Positions 15,541 to 22,810 of a stretch of 64,000 nucleotides of DNA are shown in pieces. Under the pieces are notes generated by a model. That model saw only the letters and a list, made by a program, of their open reading frames with translations, made no database searches and was not told the DNA's origin. The position numbers and the translations under genes were made by a program. Each line of letters begins with the position of its first letter. The stretch's first letter is position 1. Source of the stretch: an uncultured Eubacteriales bacterium (GTDB lineage Bacteria; Bacillota; Clostridia; Christensenellales; CAG-917). The DNA lies in the NCBI GenBank assembly GCA_900548005.1, contig URIZ01000005.1, positions 18,676 through 82,675 on the forward strand, in the 5' to 3' direction.

Positions 15541-16885
15541 CGAGCAAAAACTCAAAAGACTTGCAAAGTGTTTTGCTAAAAAAGCAAGGCTCTATCAGGT
15601 GGGCGGTTGCGTCAGAGACGAGCTGCTCGGCGTGGAGTGCTTTGACGTGGACGTTTGCTCACAACTTGACGTTGAAACAGTCAAAACGATGTTGTTAAAC
15701 ACCGATTTTGTCGTTTCGGACAAAAATTTGCGTATGGGCACGGTGCATATCACGTCAGGTGATTTTTGCGTGGAATACACCACTTTTCGCACGGACAGCT
15801 ATGATAGGTCCAGCGGAAAACACTCGCCCGACAACGTGGCTTTCACAACGGATATGACGCTTGACGCAAGACGGCGAGATTTTAAGTGCAACGCGCTCTA
15901 CAAGGATGTTTTGACGGGCGAAATCATAGATTTGCTCGGCGGCGAAGAAGATGTAAAAAACAAAATCATATCCACTGCGGACGATCCGAACGCCGTGTTC
16001 GAGGCGGACGGTTTGCGCATTTTGCGTATGGTGCGATTTGCTTGCGAGCTTGGTTTCGACGTTGAAAAAGAGACATATGCCGTTGCCAAGAAAAATGCGT
16101 GGCGAGTTGAAGATCTTGCCGTTGAACGCATCCGTGATGAGCTTTGCAAAATCTTTGTTGCGGACACAAAACATCCCGAACTGAATCTAAAAGGCGCGCA
16201 CGTCAAGGGGCTTGAAATGCTTGACGATTTGGGGCTTGTGGATTTGATTTTGCCCGAGCTTGCATCGCTCAAAGGACTTCAGCAACCAAAAAAATACCAC
16301 TTGTACGAGGCGTACGAACACTCAAAGAAGGCTTTTGAAGTCGCTCCTCCGAATATCAGGTGGGCTGCCTTGTTGCATGACGTGGGCAAAGCCGTGTGTA
16401 TGAAAAAAGACGGCAATATGCACCGCCATGCGATCGTGGGCGAAAAAATGGTGGAACAAATCGCACAAAGATTGAAGTTTTCAAATGCCGAAATCGACAG
16501 AATGAGCCGACTTGTCGCTCTGCACATGGTGGACATCAACGGCAACACGTCCGAGAGCAAACTGCGTGTGTTTTGTGTTGAAAATGCGCCGTATATCGAC
16601 GATTTGCTCTCTCTTATGGATGCGGACGCGATTGCAAGTGCAGGCGAAATCACAAGAGAAAACCGCGTGCGTAAGGTGTGGGGGGACGTCAAGGCGGCAA
16701 ATCTGCCACTTAGGATAAAAGATTTGAAAATCGGCGGCAACGACCTTCTTTCGCTTGGCGCAAAGGGTGTGCAATGCGGCAAAATCCTTAAATCGCTTTT
16801 GCGTGACACCGCTCTCGATCCGACCTTGAACGACAGAGAAAAGGCTCTTTCTTACGCAAAAAAGAAGATTGAAAAGTCGAAATAA
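15530..16885 (+). CDS. cca: CCA tRNA nucleotidyltransferase with HD domain
   Basis: Adds or repairs the 3' CCA of tRNAs. The 451-residue protein has the class II polymerase head: YQVGGCVRDELLG, the catalytic DxD pair in FDVDV, then RRRDF and DLLGGEEDV, and the RILRMVRFACELGF motif of the neck region. From about residue 250 an HD-type phosphohydrolase domain follows (LLHDVGKA, MHRHAIVGEKM). The start at 15530 lies inside the end of hpt and is the first ATG matching family N-termini. A poly(A) polymerase role is the main alternative within the family; CCA addition is more likely because both tRNA genes here already encode CCA and repair is still needed. Confidence 0.88.
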   Translation: MAVDEQKLKRLAKCFAKKARLYQVGGCVRDELLGVECFDVDVCSQLDVETVKTMLLNTDFVVSDKNLRMGTVHITSGDFCVEYTTFRTDSYDRSSGKHSPDNVAFTTDMTLDARRRDFKCNALYKDVLTGEIIDLLGGEEDVKNKIISTADDPNAVFEADGLRILRMVRFACELGFDVEKETYAVAKKNAWRVEDLAVERIRDELCKIFVADTKHPELNLKGAHVKGLEMLDDLGLVDLILPELASLKGLQQPKKYHLYEAYEHSKKAFEVAPPNIRWAALLHDVGKAVCMKKDGNMHRHAIVGEKMVEQIAQRLKFSNAEIDRMSRLVALHMVDINGNTSESKLRVFCVENAPYIDDLLSLMDADAIASAGEITRENRVRKVWGDVKAANLPLRIKDLKIGGNDLLSLGAKGVQCGKILKSLLRDTALDPTLNDREKALSYAKKKIEKSK

Positions 16886-16920
16886 AAAACTCGAAAGATA
16901 AATATAAAGGGGGCTACGAT

Positions 16921-18306
16921 ATGACAGGATTGTACGTCATCGGAGCAATATGCGCAGTGCTTGCCGCTTTGGCGGTGGTGCTTCTCGCGCTCGATTTGAA
17001 AAAGAAAAAAACGGAAGTCTCAAACACGCAGGGAGCGCGTCTTGAAGACGTGCGCGCAGAGAACGAAAGGCTCAAAGCAGACGTTGAAAACTCAATCAAG
17101 CTCAACAATACGATGATTACGGGCGCAATCAACGCGCAGGCGAACAATATATCCGCGCTCGGCGAGCGTATGGACAGGTTTGCGGTTGCAACTCAACAGG
17201 GGCTTGCAAACGTCACCCAATCCACACAGCAGGCTCTTGCCGGCGCAACGCAATCCACGCAACAGGCTCTTGCGGAAGTGAAACAGTCCACCCAAAAGAG
17301 CATTGCGGATTTGCGCCTTGCCAATGCCGAGTCCATCAAGGAAATGAAGCAGGACAACGCCGTTCAGCTTGACAAAATGCGCCAAACCGTAGACGAAAAA
17401 TTGAGCGCAACGCTCGAACAGCGTTTCAATCAATCTTTCAAGATTGTCAACGACAGGCTTGAAGAGATCAATCGCACGTTCGGCGAATTGCAGAATTTGC
17501 AGACGGGAGTCAACGATCTCAACCGCATTTTCAAGAACGTCAAAACGCGCGGAACATGGGGCGAAGTGTCGCTTGAAAGCCTGCTTTCTCAAATCCTTGC
17601 GCCCGAGCAATACGCAAAGCAAGTGCGTATAAAACGCGGCAGTGAAGATATGGTGGACTTTGTCATTCGCATGCCGGGCAAGACGGACGAAGAAGTGTGG
17701 TTGCCGGTGGACGCAAAGTTCCCCGTGGAAGACTATGCGCGCCTTGTGGAAGCGTCCGAAAAGGGCGATCCGGACGGAGTGGAGAGCGCAAGCAAAGCAC
17801 TCGCACAGCGCGTGAAAGCGGAAGCCATGAGCATACGCGACAAGTATATCGCGCCGCCCAAAACCACCGATTTTGCGATCATGTATCTCCCCACCGAAGG
17901 CTTGTATGCCGAAGTGTTGAGAAGGGAAGGACTTGTTGAAGACATTCAAAACAAGTTCCGTATCGTGGTGTGCGGACCGACTACGATTGCCGCGCTTCTC
18001 AACAGCTTGCAGATGGGATTCAAGAGCGTCGCAATTGAAAAACGCAGCACGGAAATCGGCAAACTTTTGCAAGGATTTATGACCGATTTTGCGATGTTCA
18101 CCAAGCTGTTGCAACAGACGGGCGACAAGATCGACGGCGTGCGCAAGACGCTTGAAAACGCCGAAAAACGCACGATGATCATCGGCAAAAAACTCAACAA
18201 AATCAACAGCATTTCCGATGAAAAAGGTCCTGATATGGATCAGCTTATCGGCGACATCACAGATGACGATATCACGTTTAAGGAAGTGGATGTATATGAA
18301 GGCTGA
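16921..18306 (+). CDS. rmuC: RmuC-family DNA recombination protein
   Basis: RmuC proteins limit inversions and rearrangements at short inverted repeats and carry a nuclease-like fold; their biochemical role is not settled. The 461 residues include an N-terminal membrane anchor (about 1-23), a long coiled coil (about 35-200) with an internal repeat of STQQALA-type heptads at residues 100-125, and the conserved C-terminal domain with WGEVSLESLL, LPVDAKFP and YLPTEGLYAEV. The last 11 nt overlap the next gene. It is striking that this genome segment is rich in inverted repeats. Confidence 0.9.
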   Translation: MTGLYVIGAICAVLAALAVVLLALDLKKKKTEVSNTQGARLEDVRAENERLKADVENSIKLNNTMITGAINAQANNISALGERMDRFAVATQQGLANVTQSTQQALAGATQSTQQALAEVKQSTQKSIADLRLANAESIKEMKQDNAVQLDKMRQTVDEKLSATLEQRFNQSFKIVNDRLEEINRTFGELQNLQTGVNDLNRIFKNVKTRGTWGEVSLESLLSQILAPEQYAKQVRIKRGSEDMVDFVIRMPGKTDEEVWLPVDAKFPVEDYARLVEASEKGDPDGVESASKALAQRVKAEAMSIRDKYIAPPKTTDFAIMYLPTEGLYAEVLRREGLVEDIQNKFRIVVCGPTTIAALLNSLQMGFKSVAIEKRSTEIGKLLQGFMTDFAMFTKLLQQTGDKIDGVRKTLENAEKRTMIIGKKLNKINSISDEKGPDMDQLIGDITDDDITFKEVDVYEG

Positions 18307-19087
18307 TTTGCATATCCACACAACAAAAAGCGACGGCTCCAAGATGCCCGCACAAGTGGTGCAATGGGCAAAAGACAAGGGCATCGAAGTGATGGCAATC
18401 ACCGATCACGACAGCGTTGCGGGGCTTGAAGAAGGCAGAGAAGAAGCCAAAAAATGCGGCTTGAAATTTGTGGACGGCATTGAGTTTTCAACCTACTCAA
18501 CTTGCGAAATCCACGTTTTAGGATACAATATCGATTACAAAAACCCCGATTTTGTGCAAGAACTCGCCTATGTCAAGGATTTGCGCAGGCAACGAAACAT
18601 AGAAATCGGCAAAAAACTTTCTTCGCTTGGCATCGACATAAATATAGACTTTTCAGCGGACGGACTGGGGCGCATGAATATGGCGCGAGAGATTGTCAAA
18701 AAGGGGTATTGCCACGACATAAACGAGGTGTTTGAAAAGTATCTCGGCACAAGCGGAAAAGCCTATTGCGAGGCAAAGCGACTCACGCCTGTTGCGGCGG
18801 TGAAACTCATCAAAAAGTACGGGGGGTTTGCATCCGTTGCGCATCCGAAAAAATACCTTCTCGACAAGAGATTGGATTTGCTTGTGGGCGGCTTGAAACA
18901 GTTTGGACTTGACGGTATCGAGCTCAATTATCCGTCACACAATCAGCAGGATATGCAAAAGTTTGAAACGCTCATGAAAGCGCACAGACTTTTGCCCACG
19001 GGCGGTAGCGACTTCCACGGTGACGAAGACAAGAATTTTGTCTACGATCTCGATCCGCGCACCGCAAAGGCGTTGCACGTGTATTGA
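18296..19087 (+). CDS. PHP-domain metal-dependent phosphoesterase
   Basis: The 263-residue protein starts with the PHP motif DLHIHTTKSDG and continues with ITDHDS, a GIEFS metal-ligand segment, VAHPKKY and a final GGSDFHGD, so a trinuclear metal site of the PHP superfamily is intact. Relatives include TrpH/YciV proteins with 5'-nucleotidase or RNA 5'-exonuclease activity; the substrate here is unknown. Two ATGs, 18290 and 18296, are close; AAGGAAG is 9 nt before the second, which is preferred. It overlaps the rmuC end and is followed by a strong terminator. Confidence 0.85.
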   Translation: MKADLHIHTTKSDGSKMPAQVVQWAKDKGIEVMAITDHDSVAGLEEGREEAKKCGLKFVDGIEFSTYSTCEIHVLGYNIDYKNPDFVQELAYVKDLRRQRNIEIGKKLSSLGIDINIDFSADGLGRMNMAREIVKKGYCHDINEVFEKYLGTSGKAYCEAKRLTPVAAVKLIKKYGGFASVAHPKKYLLDKRLDLLVGGLKQFGLDGIELNYPSHNQQDMQKFETLMKAHRLLPTGGSDFHGDEDKNFVYDLDPRTAKALHVY

Positions 19088-19108
19088 TTGATTAACAAAA
19101 GCGAAAAT

Positions 19109-19142
19109 AAAAAAACGACTTGCGATTGCAGGTCGTTTTTTT
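19109..19142. terminator. Bidirectional terminator between convergent genes
   Basis: A stem AAAAACGACTTGC/GCAGGTCGTTTTT is flanked by A and T runs, working for the PHP gene on the plus strand and copA on the minus strand. Confidence 0.85.
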
Positions 19143-19173
19143 CAATTGTTTGCGCCTTGCGCGGCGCGTGGCG

Positions 19174-19383
19174 TCAGTTGATGCTTGTCACTTCATAGCC
19201 TTCGTCGGTGACGGCTTTTGCAAGTGTTGCGTCATCAACGGGGTGAGATAGAGTGACGGTTGCGTTGTTGTTTTCAAGCGATACGTTGACCGAAGACACG
19301 CCGTCCACGCTTTCGAGTGCTTTTTTGACGTGCGCAACACAGTGGTTGCACATCATACCGGTGATATTCAAAGTTTTTTGCAT
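19174..19383 (-). CDS. Candidate nested CopZ-like copper chaperone (internal start in copA)
   Basis: Within copA, in the same frame, an ATG at 19383 is preceded by AAAAGGAGAAAAATCT, a textbook ribosome binding site 8 nt upstream. Starting there gives a 69-residue protein, M-Q-K-T-L-N-I-T-G-M-M-C-N-H-C onward, exactly the size and layout of free CopZ chaperones (beta-alpha-beta-beta-alpha-beta, CxxC). The site may be a fusion scar of a former copA-copZ gene pair or still be used to make a separate chaperone. Seen: the site and domain. Inferred: that it is translated. Confidence 0.5.
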   Translation of the reverse strand: MQKTLNITGMMCNHCVAHVKKALESVDGVSSVNVSLENNNATVTLSHPVDDATLAKAVTDEGYEVTSIN

Positions 19384-21996
19384 AGATTTTTCTCCTTTTT
19401 CAGCCGCAAGGTCGCATTTGCCGTCACAATCGGTATTTGCGAGTTTTGGCGAAATATTATTTATTGTTTTTGATTTTTCAATTACGCAAGCGTTGCCACA
19501 GTCGTTTAGTATTGATTGGCAAGCGTTGTCACAAATGTTATCGATGCATTGGCAAGCGGACGGTTGATTGCCCGCAGCGGTGTTGATTGTATCGGTGTCG
19601 TTTGCGTTGTTTATCTCGGCGCGGATTGCGTCAACGTCAAGGTCTATCGGTGCTTTTTTGCGCGCGGAGTGCTTGTCGAGTTTTGCGAGATTGAGTCGCA
19701 ACGCATTTAGCACCACGCTGACGCTTGATAGGCTCATTGCCGCCGCTCCTATCATCGGGTCGAGCGTCAAGCCGAGCGGAGAGAACACGCCTGCGGCAAT
19801 GGGGATGCACACCAAGTTGTAGATGAATGCCCAGAACAAGTTTTCTTTGATGTTGAGCAGTGTGCGGCGAGAGAGTGTTATTGCACGCGCAACGTCCATG
19901 AGCGACGAGTGCATAAGCACCACGTCCGCGCTGTCTATTGCCACGTCCGTGCCTGCGCCGATTGCGATGCCCACGTCCGCGCGAGTGAGTGCTGGCGCGT
20001 CGTTGATGCCGTCGCCCACCATGACCACTTTGCCGTACTTTTTGAGCGCGGACACAACGCCGTCCTTGTCTTTGGGCAGAACGTCCGATATGACTGCGTC
20101 GACGTTGCAAGCGGTGGCAACCGAGCGTGCGCCCCTGCCGTTGTCGCCTGTGAGCATAACCACTTTCAAGCCCTGTTGATGAAGGGCGGATATTGCTTGC
20201 ACGCTGTCGTCTTTCAGCTCGTCCGCAACGGCAACGATGCCTGCAAGAGAGCCGTCAACGGCAAGATAGAGCGGTGTTTTGCCACTGTCCGCCAAAGCGG
20301 CGGCGCAAGACGTTGCCGCCGACAAATCCACGCTGCAATCTGACATCAATGCCGCATTGCCAAGGAGTGCGGACTTGCCGTCCACAACGCCTTTCAACCC
20401 GTGTCCCGACAGATTTTCAAACTCGGCGGCAGGGGTGGGAGCGATGCCGAATCGGCTCTCGAAATCCTTGATAATCGCCGATGCGATGGGGTGGGAAGAT
20501 CCGCTTTCAAGGCTTGCGCACACGCGGATTATATCGTCTTGCGACATATTGGAAATATGGTCAAAATCACCGTCTTTTTCACCGTCTTTATCGGTGTGTT
20601 TTAAGGTGGTTGTATCGGTGGTTTTTTCGCCGTCGCAAGCCATGTCCGCAAGGGACAAAACATCGGTGACGACAGGCTCGCCTTTTGTGATTGTGCCTGT
20701 CTTGTCAAGCACGACGACGTCCGCTTTTCCTGCTTGTTCAAGCGCGGTTGCGGTCTTGAAAAGTATGCCGTTTTTCGCGCCTTTTCCGTTGCCCACCATG
20801 ATTGCCACAGGTGTTGCAAGCCCAAGCGCGCAAGGGCAGGAAATGACGAGAACGCTGATTGCGTGTTTGAGTGAAGTATCCCAATTTTTTGTGACGGCGA
20901 TCCACACGATAAAAACGAGCAAAGCGACACAAATGACACTTGGTACAAACACTCCCGACACTTTATCTGCCGTTTTTGCAATCGGAGCTTTGGAAGCGGA
21001 CGCGTCTTCGACAAGTTTTACAATGCCTGCAAGGGTGGTGTCATCACCCACTTTGTCGGCGCGCACGGTGATGAATCCGTCAAGGTTTGACGTGCCCGAA
21101 ATCACCTTGTCGCCCACGGCTTTGTCAACGGGCATACTCTCGCCCGTGACGGACGCTTCGTTGACGGTTGCGCTGCCGCTTGTGACAGTGCCGTCCGCCG
21201 CAAAATTTTCGCCGGGGCGCACCACGAACAAGTCGTTGATTTTCAGCTCGGAAACGGGGATTTCCTTTTCGCCGCCGTCAGTGAGTATGCGCACGGTGTT
21301 GGGGGCAAGATCGAGCAGCCCTTTGATTGCGGAAGTGGTCTTGCCTTTGCTGTACGACTCAAGCGTTTTGCCGAGTGTGATGAGCGCAAGAATCATCGCC
21401 GCCGACTCAAAGTAGAGATTGTGTGCAAGGTGGTTCAGGTGCATAGGTTCTACGCCTGCCTGAATCATCAGTGCAACGCTGTATGCAAAGGATATAAAAC
21501 TGCCCATCGACACCAGCGTGTCCATATTGGGCGCGCCGTGAAAAAGGGCTTTTGTGCCACTGACAAAAAATCTGCCGTTGACCGCCATTATCACAAGCGC
21601 GAAGGCAAGCTCGTATCCTGCAATCGCCATAGGATTTGATTTGAGAGCGGCGGGTGCGGGCCAGCCCCACATCACCACGCCCATTGACACGTACATCAAG
21701 GGGATGAGCAACACAACGGACACCACGAGCCTTGCAAGCAGCACGAGCGTGGGATTGATTTTGTTGCGTTTTGCCGCCTTGTTGTCCGTCGCGGGCGAGG
21801 CTTTGTAGCCTGCCGCCGCCACTGCGCGCGAAATATCTTTCGGGGTGAGCGGAGAATCGAATTCCACCACCATAGAGTTGGTGAGAAGGGACACGCTGAC
21901 CGACTTTACGCCGTCAAGCGCGCCCACGACCTTTTCCACTCTCGCACTGCACGCCGCACACGACATGCCCGATACGTTGAATTTGAGTTTTTCCAT
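19174..21996 (-). CDS. copA: Copper-exporting P1B-type ATPase with C-terminal CopZ-like domain
   Basis: Pumps Cu(I) out of the cytoplasm. The 940-residue protein has an N-terminal metal-binding domain (GMSCAAC, residues 10-16), transmembrane copper site CPC (ISCPCALGLATP), phosphorylation site DKTGT, a nucleotide-binding HP motif (here SGSSHP; many homologues have SEHP), GDGINDAPAL and the final MSLSSVSVVLNALRL helix. Two features are unusual. A roughly 60-residue linker after the last helix contains about ten cysteines in pairs. A second metal-binding domain (GMMCNHC) forms the last 69 residues. It starts 27 nt after csoR and forms an operon with it. An acidic Lys/Asp/Thr-rich insertion follows the KGEP segment in the P/N domain. 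Confidence 0.95.
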   Translation of the reverse strand: MEKLKFNVSGMSCAACSARVEKVVGALDGVKSVSVSLLTNSMVVEFDSPLTPKDISRAVAAAGYKASPATDNKAAKRNKINPTLVLLARLVVSVVLLIPLMYVSMGVVMWGWPAPAALKSNPMAIAGYELAFALVIMAVNGRFFVSGTKALFHGAPNMDTLVSMGSFISFAYSVALMIQAGVEPMHLNHLAHNLYFESAAMILALITLGKTLESYSKGKTTSAIKGLLDLAPNTVRILTDGGEKEIPVSELKINDLFVVRPGENFAADGTVTSGSATVNEASVTGESMPVDKAVGDKVISGTSNLDGFITVRADKVGDDTTLAGIVKLVEDASASKAPIAKTADKVSGVFVPSVICVALLVFIVWIAVTKNWDTSLKHAISVLVISCPCALGLATPVAIMVGNGKGAKNGILFKTATALEQAGKADVVVLDKTGTITKGEPVVTDVLSLADMACDGEKTTDTTTLKHTDKDGEKDGDFDHISNMSQDDIIRVCASLESGSSHPIASAIIKDFESRFGIAPTPAAEFENLSGHGLKGVVDGKSALLGNAALMSDCSVDLSAATSCAAALADSGKTPLYLAVDGSLAGIVAVADELKDDSVQAISALHQQGLKVVMLTGDNGRGARSVATACNVDAVISDVLPKDKDGVVSALKKYGKVVMVGDGINDAPALTRADVGIAIGAGTDVAIDSADVVLMHSSLMDVARAITLSRRTLLNIKENLFWAFIYNLVCIPIAAGVFSPLGLTLDPMIGAAAMSLSSVSVVLNALRLNLAKLDKHSARKKAPIDLDVDAIRAEINNANDTDTINTAAGNQPSACQCIDNICDNACQSILNDCGNACVIEKSKTINNISPKLANTDCDGKCDLAAEKGEKSMQKTLNITGMMCNHCVAHVKKALESVDGVSSVNVSLENNNATVTLSHPVDDATLAKAVTDEGYEVTSIN

Positions 21997-22023
21997 ATTA
22001 CGCCCTTATTGTGTGTAAAAATT

Positions 22024-22347
22024 TCATTTCAATTTCTTGATTAGATCGACGGCTTCGTCCAGAATGTCAACGTTGCCTTGTTGCACGTTTTCAACCACGC
22101 AAGTCTTCAAATGCTCCGTCAGCACGACGTAGCCGAAACTTTGCAACGCGCTTTCCACCGCCGAAACCTGCATAAGCACGTCTCCGCAATAGCGGTTGTC
22201 GGCAATCATGTTCTTTATTCCGTTCAGTTGTCCGATGATGCGATTGAGCCTGTCGGTCAACGCTTTGAGTTGCTCATCGGTGCGCGGAGTGTGTTTGTGA
22301 TGCTCGCAAGCAGAGCAACAAGAGCAAGTTTTTTCGTTTTCGTTCAT
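22024..22347 (-). CDS. csoR: CsoR-family copper-sensing repressor
   Basis: A 107-residue all-helical DUF156 repressor that releases DNA on binding Cu(I). The copper ligands expected for CsoR are present: C54 in YCGDVLMQ, H79 in TEHLK and C83. It also has an extra N-terminal tail rich in Cys/His (C8, C10, C11, C14, H16, H17, H19) that could bind metal. It is cotranscribed with copA, and a matching operator lies upstream. The distance from promoter to start codon (about 310 nt) is unusually long. Confidence 0.9.
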   Translation of the reverse strand: MNENEKTCSCCSACEHHKHTPRTDEQLKALTDRLNRIIGQLNGIKNMIADNRYCGDVLMQVSAVESALQSFGYVVLTEHLKTCVVENVQQGNVDILDEAVDLIKKLK

Positions 22348-22630
22348 AAATAACTCCTTTCAAAATCTCGATTTGTCAATGCAGTGCCGTTTCTTTCGCT
22401 CCGCTAGATTCTTCGATTCGCTACTCGCAACTGCTATGCTTTTGCATAGAACCTATGGTTTTGCCTTTTTCAAAGGCGTTGCTACGTGAATACATGCGCT
22501 ACGCAACCCTTGCAAGCAAGTTGCTCCGCTTTGCATTGACAGAATGACAGGGGAAGAGAATTGTCACTTCGCTTTGCATTGACAGAATGACAAGGGATAA
22601 TTTGTCCGGTTTTTGGCACAAGTTTGCAAT
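22348..22630. repeat. Repeat-rich leader between csoR and its promoter
   Basis: No gene is visible. The stretch contains small hairpins (CTATGC-TTTT-GCATAG, GCCTTT-TTC-AAAGGC, CTTGCAAGCAAG) and a near-perfect direct repeat of GCTTTGCATTGACAGAATGACA (two copies about 55 nt apart, 22527 and 22571). AGATTCTTCGATTCG-like words recall the repeat cassettes at 13051 and 49897. It looks like dispersed-repeat DNA inserted into the 5' leader of csoR. Confidence 0.5.
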
Positions 22631-22638
22631 GAGTTCAT

Positions 22639-22655
22639 ATACCCCCAGTGGGTAT
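22639..22655. promoter_or_regulatory. CsoR operator
   Basis: ATACCC-CCAGT-GGGTAT, a 6-bp perfect dyad with G/C-rich centre as in known CsoR boxes. It lies just downstream of the minus-strand -10 box, over the predicted transcription start, where a bound repressor would block the csoR-copA promoter. Confidence 0.85.
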
Positions 22656-22665
22656 CTTCGACAAG

Positions 22666-22694
22666 AGTATAATCCCACAAAAAGCGATTGTCAA
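22666..22694 (-). promoter_or_regulatory. csoR-copA promoter
   Basis: TTGACA, 17 nt, TATACT on the minus strand. The CsoR operator follows about 10 nt after the -10 box. Confidence 0.82.
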
Positions 22695-22810
22695 ACAAAA
22701 AATAAAATTTTTTTTTGCAAATTGTCCAATAAAATGATTGCGTGGATTGTATATATATTATAAAATATATAGCATTATGCATAAAGCGCGTGCATACGGA
22801 GAGAAAAACT

